Assembly (NCBI RefSeq): GCF_001644605.1
Contig: NZ_CP011388.1
Span: 3,949,501-4,013,500 of the forward strand
DNA length: 64,000 nucleotides
Reading direction: 5' to 3'
From: Paenibacillus swuensis
Lineage (GTDB): Bacteria; Bacillota; Bacilli; Paenibacillales; DY6
The notes below the pieces were generated by a model. The model searched no databases, was not told the origin of the DNA, and saw only the letters and a list, made by a program, of their open reading frames with translations. The first letter of the stretch is position 1; every line of letters starts with the position of its first letter. The translations under genes were made by a program, and so were the position numbers. Shown in pieces: positions 32,828 to 41,246 of the stretch.

Positions 32828-34777
32828 CTACAAATTCATAAGATCATCCAACATATTGGAGATCGCTGATGCATCTGTCCATTCAGCACGGATGACAGCT
32901 CTTGCCAGTATCTCGCCTGATGCCTGGTCCTCCGCCCCGGGACGAATAATCCGGTAATTTAATTCATCCGTATTCCCCTGCGGCGCCGCCTCAAAGGCAA
33001 TCCGTTCTGATCTGTCTTTAAGCTGCTCCAATACCCAATGGTGACCCTCTGAAGCATTCTTAGACTCGCCTAACCAGCGTATATTCGCCATCGACGCGAG
33101 TGATGCGGCTGCTTCAACGGGCCAATGTGTTTCCGCATATTTCTCAAGAAACGTTAAGGCTAGCATAGCTTGATCTTCCTTCACCCTTTCAGCTGTCCAT
33201 CGTTGAACGGAAGTTATGGAATCCTCCATGGAAAGGTTTGATTTGGAGAACAAAGATTGCAGCAGAAGCGATGCCAAATGTTTTCTTGACCCCGCGGCAC
33301 GGATATTCTCGCCATGAAACAGCGTCCCAAGGTATCGGGCTTCCACGGATAAGAGCGGTTTGACCTCTTCCAGATGCTTCATCCGATAAATAAGCGAATA
33401 CAATAAGTCCTTGTCATGCACGGCGAAATATTGAAAGAGCGGGACCGTTAATTCATCGCTTAAACCTCTGCGGACAGCGTCTCCAAAAATTAAACAGCAC
33501 CGGTCAATAATAAATTCCGTCGATTGAGACTGGTCGGAGCGCAACAAGCGTTGTTGTAAATTAACCGGATCAAGGCATAACACCCAGGCAAGATGAAGGA
33601 ACTGATACTCCTTATCGGTAAATTCTTTAACAAAGCGTTGCCAATGACGCAGAATGACTTTGTTTCTCAACCATTCGCGATGTTCGGGTACAGGTAACCC
33701 GGCAAGCACAAGATCCGCAAAGAATACAGGGATTTCATGAGTAGCCATAAGTGTATCTTCAAAGCCTGAGGTGTGAAATACCGCTTCAAGACAGGCCGTT
33801 TGTATATTCATAGGAACAGACCGGGCGGCATCCGTATCCGATAACGATAATAAGGTAAGCAGCCCGGCCCACCATCTCCGTCTTCCTTCGGACACCTCAT
33901 CTTCACCACGGTTCATGCCGCCCTTTGAGGCAACGGCGATAAACCAAGAGATAAAGCGTTCAGCCTCAACTTCTTGAGTCAAAAATTTGTCAATCACTTC
34001 GTGATAAGATGAGGAATGTTCATTAATATACCGAAGTAAACCGGGTGGAGTCTGTTGTTCTATAGAATTAGAATTGGGATTGTGCTTCGTAGGATGGATG
34101 GAATTCATGGTTTCCATTGCCGGCATGACATGCGACCGGGGGTCAGCCCAGCCTTTGTAATGAAGATAAGCTACCATCGGATGTTCCTTGTCAAAGTGCT
34201 TCTGCAGCAATTTGCGCGGCAATTCATCCGTTTTGCGCCTCCACTGCTCCGCAGCATTTTGTTTGCGGAAATCCTTCTCATCTTCAGGCAAATCCGTATC
34301 AGCATTTAAGGCATACAGCTGTGAGCGATATTCAACATTTAACTTTTCCTTTTCTCTATCCAACAGTTCAGTGAACCGGCCGAAAGCTGCAAGACTTTGT
34401 TCTACCCGCTGTTGAAGATCATTGATAGCCTGTTCGAAACGATCTGGTTTTTTAAGAAAGGATTGTAAATCATAAACCGCCGTTAACAGCAAGTCATCCT
34501 TGGTACCACGCTTCGGTTGCATATTAAACAGCGTCTCAAATAACAGTTGATGAAAGAACACTTCGTCAAAGGGCACGTAACTGTTTTTGAACATCCCGGG
34601 TGAACGCTGGAAGCCCACATCGGACCGCAACGTTTCTTCAGGCGGAAACAGAAGCCATTCCACAAGCATCATGGGGTTGGGCTCAGCTGCAATATAGGCT
34701 ATTTTATCCTGAAAAGATGAGCTTCGGTAGGTTCCGGCAAATTTACGAAGCCAATCTGTGGTGAGATAGGTTTTCAT
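32828..34777 (-). CDS. Unrecognised 649-residue protein of the Hsp70-SNF2 operon
   Basis: A large soluble, helix-rich protein (TDWLRKFAGTYRSSSFQDKIAYIAAEPNP at the start, fragmented here by length rules). Residues ~95-190 are strongly charged and could form a coiled coil (LLDREKEKLNVEYRSQLYAL). No Walker, nuclease or zinc motif is evident. The C-terminus carries the module shared with the 157-residue protein. Its ATG overlaps the SWIM gene stop by 4 bases, so the two are made together. The helical solenoid character could mean a scaffold. Function not known to me. Confidence 0.75.
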   Translation of the reverse strand: MKTYLTTDWLRKFAGTYRSSSFQDKIAYIAAEPNPMMLVEWLLFPPEETLRSDVGFQRSPGMFKNSYVPFDEVFFHQLLFETLFNMQPKRGTKDDLLLTAVYDLQSFLKKPDRFEQAINDLQQRVEQSLAAFGRFTELLDREKEKLNVEYRSQLYALNADTDLPEDEKDFRKQNAAEQWRRKTDELPRKLLQKHFDKEHPMVAYLHYKGWADPRSHVMPAMETMNSIHPTKHNPNSNSIEQQTPPGLLRYINEHSSSYHEVIDKFLTQEVEAERFISWFIAVASKGGMNRGEDEVSEGRRRWWAGLLTLLSLSDTDAARSVPMNIQTACLEAVFHTSGFEDTLMATHEIPVFFADLVLAGLPVPEHREWLRNKVILRHWQRFVKEFTDKEYQFLHLAWVLCLDPVNLQQRLLRSDQSQSTEFIIDRCCLIFGDAVRRGLSDELTVPLFQYFAVHDKDLLYSLIYRMKHLEEVKPLLSVEARYLGTLFHGENIRAAGSRKHLASLLLQSLFSKSNLSMEDSITSVQRWTAERVKEDQAMLALTFLEKYAETHWPVEAAASLASMANIRWLGESKNASEGHHWVLEQLKDRSERIAFEAAPQGNTDELNYRIIRPGAEDQASGEILARAVIRAEWTDASAISNMLDDLMNL

Positions 34778-35523
34778 TGGGTCTCCTCTTGCATTTCCAG
34801 ATTCAATTGATCCGCCCGCTCGCGTACTTTGGCATATAAGGGATCCAGTACGTTACGAAGTCCTGCATCCTTGTTCCAAAAAACAGGGTAATCTTCGGCA
34901 AATGCCATTGGCGATCTCTGAGTTCGTGAGTCTGATTCAACGTCAACATGTGCGTCATTGCTATGTTTCTGGGGATTCTGATCCATTCCTGACTCTATCA
35001 ATAAGCTGGCTCCGCGTTTGATGCGGAATGAACGCCACACCTCATTCATGTCCATTCCACGAAGATTTAACAGTTTCAACGGATCCCCTTCCAGTATATT
35101 TGCCGTCTCATAAAGCAATGCGGCGCTATGCTCACATGGCATGCCACCCGGCTTACAAGTACAAACAAAATCAAGATTGGAAGCCTCCGGGAGTAAGCGA
35201 ATCGACTTTTCAGCCAATGCAACTTGTAAACCTGAAGGTATTTCGTTCATTAGTAGTTGAGCCTGCATCTCCGTATCGTTCCACAGCATACTTATCCATT
35301 GTTCTTGAGCAGCTGAGGAGTAATTCCACCCGGTTATCTGCGGCTGAAAAGGACGTGGCTTATCTCCGCGCACCTTGGCGGTAACAAACCCTGGTTTAAG
35401 GGAAAGTTGTTGAACCCTCTGCTCGGCGGCGAGGCGGCGACCTTGTTGAGCGAGTTTTGTGTCTTCCAGAGACTGAAGAATCCATGATTCCCATTCACTT
35501 ATCCACGAGATCGTTTCATCCAT
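34774..35523 (-). CDS. SWIM zinc-finger protein
   Basis: 249 residues. The SWIM motif CxCx(n)CxH is visible as CTCKPGGMPCEH (Cys121, Cys123, Cys130, His132), followed by AALLYETANILEGDPLKLLNLRGM. SWIM domains bind DNA or proteins and often partner SNF2 ATPases; B. subtilis YwqB next to YwqA (SNF2) is the parallel. The N-terminus MDETISWISEWESWI overlaps the helicase gene by 25 bases. The C-terminal ~100 residues are variable and acidic. It is probably a cofactor of the adjacent helicase. Confidence 0.85.
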   Translation of the reverse strand: MDETISWISEWESWILQSLEDTKLAQQGRRLAAEQRVQQLSLKPGFVTAKVRGDKPRPFQPQITGWNYSSAAQEQWISMLWNDTEMQAQLLMNEIPSGLQVALAEKSIRLLPEASNLDFVCTCKPGGMPCEHSAALLYETANILEGDPLKLLNLRGMDMNEVWRSFRIKRGASLLIESGMDQNPQKHSNDAHVDVESDSRTQRSPMAFAEDYPVFWNKDAGLRNVLDPLYAKVRERADQLNLEMQEETQ

Positions 35524-38500
35524 GTTTCATCCTCCTCCACCAGCAATTCTTTACCTAAGGTAAACATTTCACGAAGTTGCTCTGTTGACAATTCCGTCAG
35601 CCATTGTTCACCTTTCCCGACAACATGCTCCGCTAATTGTTGTTTATTCTCAATCAGGGTATCGATTTTCTCTTCCAGTGTTCCCGATGTGATGAATTTA
35701 TGCACTTGTACGTTACGCTGTTGTCCGATTCGATACGCGCGGTCAGTCGCTTGGTTTTCCACAGCTGGATTCCACCACCGGTCGTAGTGAAACACATGGT
35801 TGGCTCGTGTAAGGTTGATTCCGAAGCCACCGGTTTTCAACGACAGAATAAACAGTAACGGCGCCTCTTCGTCTTCTTGGAAGCGACGAATCATCTCATC
35901 CCGCTGTTTCTTGGATGCATCCCCTGTCATAAGCAACACTTCGGTACCGAAGTGTTCTTCTGTCATCACATGTAACAGGCGGGCCATCTGTGCGTATTGC
36001 GTAAACACCAGAGCCCGTTGTTTACGACCGAACACTTCCTCCAACATTTCCAATAATCGCAGCGATTTGCCCGAACGCGCAGGGTCGGGCTCCCCTTGAC
36101 GCAAGAAATGGGCGGGATGGTTGCAGATTTGTTTGAGGTGTGTAATGGCGGCGAGTATAGCTCCCTTACGTTGAATGCCTTCCGAACTTTCCGCAAGCCG
36201 CAACACTTTCTGAACGGCCGCCTCATATAAATTCGCCTGCTCGCGTGTAAGCGGACAATACTCTTTGGATTCCAGTTTATCCGGTAAATCACGTATGATG
36301 CTTTCATCCGACTTCACCCGCCGCAATATAAACGGTCGGATCCGAAGTTGCAAAGCGGATGCTTTGCCCTCATCCCCCTCGCGTTCGATCGGAATCGCGA
36401 ACTGCGATCTGAACTCTTCCTGCGGGCCTAGATAACCTGGATTCAAAAATTGCATAATGGACCATAATTCATTTAGTGTATTCTCAACAGGAGTACCGGT
36501 TAAAGCAATTCGGTGGCGCGCATGTAATGTACGTATGCTCCTTGTTTGTTTGGAGCCTGTATTTTTAATATTTTGAGCTTCATCTAAAGTTAACACATCC
36601 CAAGTGATGCTTTTTAATACAGCTTCATCCCGCAGTGCGGTGGCATAGGATGTGAGAATAATTGGCGTTGTTTGTGACTGCACACTTAAAGCATCGGCGT
36701 CCAGTCTGCCGCTGCCGTAGTGTAACCACGGCTTAAGGTCGGGAGCAAAGCGTTCCAGCTCCCGGCGCCAATTCTCCAGTACGGAGGTCGGCGCAATCAG
36801 CAGACAAGGCCCTTGCAATTCGCGATGCTCGTATAAACTTAGCATATAAGCGATCCATTGAATGGTTTTGCCTAGCCCCATGTCATCAGCCAAACAAGCC
36901 CCCATGCCATAATCCCGCATTGACAGAAGCCAACGGAAGCCCTGCGTCTGATAAGGGCGTAAGGTGCCCTTTAACCCTACTGGCTGATCTCTGGCCGGGA
37001 AGGGTTCTTTGCCTCGCAGCCGCGACAGCAGACGGCCGACTTCTCCTTCCGCGATGACACTGCGGACGGGCAGATCGGCAACGCGCGGAGACGCGAGCAG
37101 ATGCGCATCCTGTTCTTGGTGCGCATCTGCGTCAGTAGCGAGCGCAAGCTGGACCGCTTCCGCGAAAGGCATCTGCCCTTCGCCGTCCGGACCGTAGCGG
37201 TCCAGAAACCGTTTCGCGAGCTCTGGCCGGAACGGCACCCAGCCGCCGCCGGCCCGCACCATCGGCGGGCGCTCCTCGATCAGCCGCCTCAGCTCCTCGC
37301 GGCTGATCACGTCTTCGCCTACCGCCAGCTCGCTGCGGTAGGACATCAGCGAGGCGAAGCCGAGCACGCCGGCAGCGGCGGATCGTCCGCCGGCGACGGT
37401 TACGGCGTCGGCGGGCGGATCGTCACCGCGGCTGGCGGCGGCGGTTTGCAAGCGCAGCTGCACGCCCCAGCGCGGGCGGCTGCGCCACCAGGCCGGCACG
37501 AGCACGGCCAGGCCAAGCCGCTGCAGCTGCGGCGCGGCCTCCTGGAGGAAGCTGTAGGCTTCCTCCAGGCTCAGCGGGCAGCCGGTGGGTGCCTGCTGAG
37601 CGAAGCTTGCGCGCAGCGGCGGGAACACCCGCGCCGCTGCGCCAAGCTGGGCAAGCAGCCGTTCCTGCGGCTGCTTGAAGCGGAAGCTGCGGATGACGAG
37701 TTCATCCGCAGCTTCACGCCAGACCGCCTCGGCGGGCACGAGCAGGGAGTCGTCTTCTTTCACCCGCAGGTGAAAGGAAAGACGCCAGCTCCCGGCGTGC
37801 TTCGCCGAGGGATCCTGTGCGGCTGTCGGCTCCTCCAGCCGCAGGCAGGTCGTGTACGCGTGCGGCTCTTGCGTGCGCTGCGCCGCTTGCGTCCACGACC
37901 TGACCTCGCCCGCGATCCATTCGAGAGCTCCCTCAGCCCGCGGAGCGGGGTCGGTGAGCAGCGAATGCATCCAATGCTCCGCGGGCGTCAACGGGACCGT
38001 GAACCGGGGATTCATCGCTTTCAGCGCTGATTGAGCCGTTTCACGGTCCGCTTGCGCGCGGATAAACAGATCCGCGCAAACCGCAACAAACGACCTCGCA
38101 TCATGCAGCATGCGCTCAGCCAAAGCCGCATCATCTCTGAACGATTCGATCAGGTGATGTAACCGATACTGAAGCTCCGGCGAATCCAAGAGAACCTCCC
38201 AGACAGCACAATAGGCTATCGAACTTCCTGAACTTCCCGGATCCGCCAAATTTCCCGATTCCTCAAACCTCACAGAACTTTCCTTACTAGTCTCATAAAT
38301 CGAGACAGTAGGCAGGAAAGATCCGTTGCTTAACGTCTGTAGCAGTAATTCAGCACAGCGTATCCACAGAGACATCATTTTACTTAGCCCTATGTGAAGC
38401 TCCGCGTCATAATCCCTTTCAAGTGTTAACAAATATGATAAAAATTCTTCGATATTTTTGGAGTCCGGTGTTAACTGGAGTAAAGATTGATCCTCCGCCG

Positions 38501-38675
38501 TTATTAAATGCGGACACACTGAAGCAGGAACAGCCTCCGCGATCCGTTTAAGCGTACTTGCTTGTTCACGGGTCCCATTGTCCGTTCCTTCTCCAGAGAT
38601 GGTTATATTCAGTTGATAATAAGGCATTCCTTCGCGTTCCGCCCTTTGTGACCAAACGCCATCCATGAAAATCAT
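35499..38675 (-). CDS. SNF2-family DNA translocase/helicase (YwqA-like)
   Basis: 1058 residues. The N-terminal ~480 residues contain the bacterial SNF2-associated domain (CPLSLEEAYSFLQEAAPQLQ, VLVPAWWRS). The Snf2 ATPase core has Walker A DDMGLGKT (about 597), DEAQ box LTLDEAQNIKN, and the helicase C-terminal motifs FTQYAQMARLL, KTGGFGINL and QATDRAYRIGQ. It should translocate on double-stranded DNA. I chose the ATG at 38675 because GAGAGAGG lies 8 bases before it. The coding segment 36,970-38,050 is exceptionally G+C-rich. It is the first gene of the five-gene operon with its own promoter. Confidence 0.93.
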   Translation of the reverse strand: MIFMDGVWSQRAEREGMPYYQLNITISGEGTDNGTREQASTLKRIAEAVPASVCPHLITAEDQSLLQLTPDSKNIEEFLSYLLTLERDYDAELHIGLSKMMSLWIRCAELLLQTLSNGSFLPTVSIYETSKESSVRFEESGNLADPGSSGSSIAYCAVWEVLLDSPELQYRLHHLIESFRDDAALAERMLHDARSFVAVCADLFIRAQADRETAQSALKAMNPRFTVPLTPAEHWMHSLLTDPAPRAEGALEWIAGEVRSWTQAAQRTQEPHAYTTCLRLEEPTAAQDPSAKHAGSWRLSFHLRVKEDDSLLVPAEAVWREAADELVIRSFRFKQPQERLLAQLGAAARVFPPLRASFAQQAPTGCPLSLEEAYSFLQEAAPQLQRLGLAVLVPAWWRSRPRWGVQLRLQTAAASRGDDPPADAVTVAGGRSAAAGVLGFASLMSYRSELAVGEDVISREELRRLIEERPPMVRAGGGWVPFRPELAKRFLDRYGPDGEGQMPFAEAVQLALATDADAHQEQDAHLLASPRVADLPVRSVIAEGEVGRLLSRLRGKEPFPARDQPVGLKGTLRPYQTQGFRWLLSMRDYGMGACLADDMGLGKTIQWIAYMLSLYEHRELQGPCLLIAPTSVLENWRRELERFAPDLKPWLHYGSGRLDADALSVQSQTTPIILTSYATALRDEAVLKSITWDVLTLDEAQNIKNTGSKQTRSIRTLHARHRIALTGTPVENTLNELWSIMQFLNPGYLGPQEEFRSQFAIPIEREGDEGKASALQLRIRPFILRRVKSDESIIRDLPDKLESKEYCPLTREQANLYEAAVQKVLRLAESSEGIQRKGAILAAITHLKQICNHPAHFLRQGEPDPARSGKSLRLLEMLEEVFGRKQRALVFTQYAQMARLLHVMTEEHFGTEVLLMTGDASKKQRDEMIRRFQEDEEAPLLFILSLKTGGFGINLTRANHVFHYDRWWNPAVENQATDRAYRIGQQRNVQVHKFITSGTLEEKIDTLIENKQQLAEHVVGKGEQWLTELSTEQLREMFTLGKELLVEEDETWMKRSRG

Positions 38676-38721
38676 GATGACTACCTCTCTCAACAGCTTT
38701 ACAGATTTAGGTTATTCCTTC

Positions 38722-38750
38722 AGCATAACAAACCTTAGCCTTATAAACAA
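38722..38750 (-). promoter_or_regulatory. Promoter of the SNF2-SWIM-Hsp70 operon
   Basis: TTGTTT (38750-38745) and TATGCT (38727-38722) are 17 bases apart on the minus strand, with an extended -10 TGT. No terminator separates it from the upstream FHA gene, so read-through from the Tad operon is also possible. Confidence 0.6.
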
Positions 38751-38774
38751 CTTACAAGCCTCCTGCTCCTTCCT

Positions 38775-40055
38775 TTAAAATTCCATTTTAAATAGATATT
38801 GCGCTCCGGGAAGCCGAATCCGGTCCCCGTCTTTTAACAGATACTTTTTATTGGGTACCAATGCTTCTCCGTTAAGTTTACTGCCGTTGACCGAAGCTAA
38901 ATCCCGCACTTCGTACTGCTGTTCTCCATATGTAATTTCCAGATGAAGCCTGGACGTTCCCATGGCCTGTTCAACATAATCCGCTTCTTCCTGTGCTCGG
39001 CCGATAATGAAGGATTCCTGTTCCAAAGGAATTTGTATTTTCTCCGTTCCTTTGCCAATAACCAAGACAGCAGGTTTTCTCGTTTGCGATTCCGGCGGAT
39101 TTTCTAACATAGTCAATAGAACCGTCTGGTCCGGTTTAGGCAATAAGGCGGTTTTCATATGCAAATCAGCATAGTATTGTTCCATGGGAAGGTCTGTTGT
39201 ATCCTCATGGATCAGCGATGTTATACCTGTCTCCGGTTCGGGCTCATTTACTGTTTTCCATAGCCACCCAGCAACCGACAACAGAAGGATTCCGGTGCCG
39301 ATGTATGCCATGTTAGATCCAAAAATCCGCTGTATGCCTACCCAGAGTAACAAAGATAACAATGCCAAAATAAAAGAAAAGCGGATTTTCAGTTGAAGTG
39401 AGCTTAAAGGTTGTTGTTCCGCTTCGGTTGTTAACTCGGTTTCGGGAAGAAATGGTCGATACTGGTCAGTTGTAAGCTCAGAAGGCTGTTGTTGCAAGAC
39501 CATTGCCAATCGTTCCCTTACTTCAGATAACTTGAATTCGGAATTCGTTAAATGATTCATCAAGCTCTGCATATCCTTGTTGTCGCGTACGACATCCCCT
39601 AAATACTTTTCGAATAGAAGTTTAATTTGATTGTGCGTTGTTGTATGTAAGGTGTTTGAAATTAACGGGAGACAAACAAACTTTGTATATTCCAAATTCT
39701 CATTTGTATAGATTAATTCATCATCCAATACATACTGGTCCGTTGAAAGAAGGTAAGAGGCATGTGCTTCTAATTGTCCTATCAATTTAATGAAGAAACG
39801 GATCTTTTCCTCCTGTGTCCTTTCCTTGATCTTCAATATAGAAGACAAGGGCTTCTCAGAACCGATCCGGTACAACCATTTGGTTTGTGAATTCCAGGTC
39901 TCTGTTGAAAAGGGGATTAACGTAGGTATTGCATGCTTCAGAATCATTTTGAAAGCGATCGGATCCACCTCTTCCGTACCTACAGGTAGAACCACTAGAT
40001 ATAATGTGTCCGACCTCTCATAATCGTAACGTATTCCGTGAACTGCCTTGTTCAT
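38775..40055 (-). CDS. DUF6382/FHA-domain membrane protein of the Tad locus
   Basis: 426 residues. The N-terminal ~190 residues are a DUF6382-type cytoplasmic domain (RYDYERSDTLYLVV, LLSTDQYVLDDELIYTN, LPLISN). Two membrane helices lie at ~232-275. The C-terminal ~95 residues are an FHA domain with the phosphothreonine-binding pattern FIIGRAQEEADYV, SRLHLEI and DLASVNGSKLNGE. FHA domains read threonine phosphorylation, and a Ser/Thr kinase gene lies at the other end of the same locus. A phospho-regulated role in pilus assembly is inferred. Confidence 0.9.
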   Translation of the reverse strand: MNKAVHGIRYDYERSDTLYLVVLPVGTEEVDPIAFKMILKHAIPTLIPFSTETWNSQTKWLYRIGSEKPLSSILKIKERTQEEKIRFFIKLIGQLEAHASYLLSTDQYVLDDELIYTNENLEYTKFVCLPLISNTLHTTTHNQIKLLFEKYLGDVVRDNKDMQSLMNHLTNSEFKLSEVRERLAMVLQQQPSELTTDQYRPFLPETELTTEAEQQPLSSLQLKIRFSFILALLSLLLWVGIQRIFGSNMAYIGTGILLLSVAGWLWKTVNEPEPETGITSLIHEDTTDLPMEQYYADLHMKTALLPKPDQTVLLTMLENPPESQTRKPAVLVIGKGTEKIQIPLEQESFIIGRAQEEADYVEQAMGTSRLHLEITYGEQQYEVRDLASVNGSKLNGEALVPNKKYLLKDGDRIRLPGAQYLFKMEF

Positions 40056-40066
40056 GTCCCTCCTCC

Positions 40067-40588
40067 TTACATGAATGCATAATATAATGACGTAAGTCCT
40101 GCCGGAAATACGGCATACATAAATGGAAACTGCATGTATTGGTTTTCACTTCCGTTTCTCCAGCGGATCTTTACTTTGTCCGCCCACATGAGAGAAATCA
40201 TTTGATAATAAATCTTGCTAATGCGGTATAACAGTTGTTTTTTGATAATAAAGAGAAGGATACCTATAAAAGCACCATAAATAATAGAATACATGAGGCA
40301 CTCGATTACAAATAAAGTCCCGGTTATAGCACCGATGGCTCCAAATAATTTAACGTCTCCCGCACCGATGCCACCGAACGCGTAAAGCAGAACCAATAAT
40401 CCGAATCCGGATGCCAAACCCGCGAATGAAAACAGAAATCCTTCCCATCCTGAAATCGTAGTGTGGTAAAGCAGACCCGCGGCTGCGCCTCCGACTGTTA
40501 AGGTATTCGGGATAATCATGCGCGTGGTATCTGTGATTAAAGCGATCAACATACACACACTCAGTAAAACAATAGAACCCGTATCCAA
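40067..40588 (-). CDS. A24-family prepilin peptidase (TadV/CpaA type)
   Basis: 173-residue membrane aspartyl protease. The two catalytic aspartates are in LITDTTRMIIPN (about residue 20) and GGIGAGDVKLFGAIGA (about 74, GxGD motif). About five to six helices are present. It lacks the N-methylation domain of PilD, as is normal for TadV. It should process the Flp-like pilin and TadE/F-type pseudopilins encoded upstream. The gene is 11 bases after the last TadE-like gene. Confidence 0.92.
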   Translation of the reverse strand: MDTGSIVLLSVCMLIALITDTTRMIIPNTLTVGGAAAGLLYHTTISGWEGFLFSFAGLASGFGLLVLLYAFGGIGAGDVKLFGAIGAITGTLFVIECLMYSIIYGAFIGILLFIIKKQLLYRISKIYYQMISLMWADKVKIRWRNGSENQYMQFPFMYAVFPAGLTSLYYAFM

Positions 40589-40599
40589 CGAATCTCCTC

Positions 40600-41232
40600 C
40601 TATTCACCTACCCAAACCCGTTCATAGGCTTGGTCTCGCAATGTAATTTGCTTATGGAAGAAAGGGATGTTGAGCTTAAATGTATACTCTGCAACAATCC
40701 CGAAATCTGCATACTCCCGATTGCCGGGGATCGGAAAGGTAATCTTAACAATCCGTAATTGTTCTTTACGCAACTGCGTCGTTTGGGGTAAGGATTGGTT
40801 TGCAAAGCTCCTGAAGAGCGGTTGGAAAGAAGCAATCAATGCGTCTTCGATTCCCTCTTGGGCTTGGGTTTGAATTTTAGATTTGAAACGTTCAGCCCAA
40901 ACGGCAAGATCCAATATGGCATCGGGTACCAGAAAACTAAAATCACCGAAAAGCGATTCCGCCTGCAATACCGCTTCCCTTGCTGATTTAACATGGTCTA
41001 CCGTTTGCATAATCGTCTGACCCGCCCCGGTCGCTTTCGCGCCCTCCACCAGTAACTCAACAGGATACATATGTGCCGCAATGATCTTCGTCGTCTCGCT
41101 TGTTGCCGTATGCAACGCCAGTTGCGTAATGGACATTTGAATCATGGACGTCAACGCAATGACAAATGCCAGAAAGAAGGGCATCGTAACCGCTGCTTCC
41201 AAGGCAATACTTCCCTTGCTGCCCCGCCACAT
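40600..41232 (-). CDS. TadE-like pseudopilin (third in the operon)
   Basis: 210 residues. The N-terminus MWRGSKGSIALEAAVTMPFFLAFVIALTSMIQMSI is a prepilin-like signal: a Gly-Ser pair, Glu at +5 and a long hydrophobic helix. An extracytoplasmic domain of ~170 residues follows. The start at 41232 follows GGGAGGAAACAGC; a longer frame to 41481 overlaps the previous gene with no site and is rejected. It is probably a minor pseudopilin of the Tad machine. Confidence 0.8.
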   Translation of the reverse strand: MWRGSKGSIALEAAVTMPFFLAFVIALTSMIQMSITQLALHTATSETTKIIAAHMYPVELLVEGAKATGAGQTIMQTVDHVKSAREAVLQAESLFGDFSFLVPDAILDLAVWAERFKSKIQTQAQEGIEDALIASFQPLFRSFANQSLPQTTQLRKEQLRIVKITFPIPGNREYADFGIVAEYTFKLNIPFFHKQITLRDQAYERVWVGE

Positions 41233-41246
41233 GCTGTTTCCTCCCT

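Noticed and set aside
37101-38030. A 309-codon plus-strand frame opposite the SNF2 gene
   Set aside because: It lies in a G+C-rich island, has no ribosome site and its sequence is a mirror of the helicase codons (Ala/Arg/Gly-rich).
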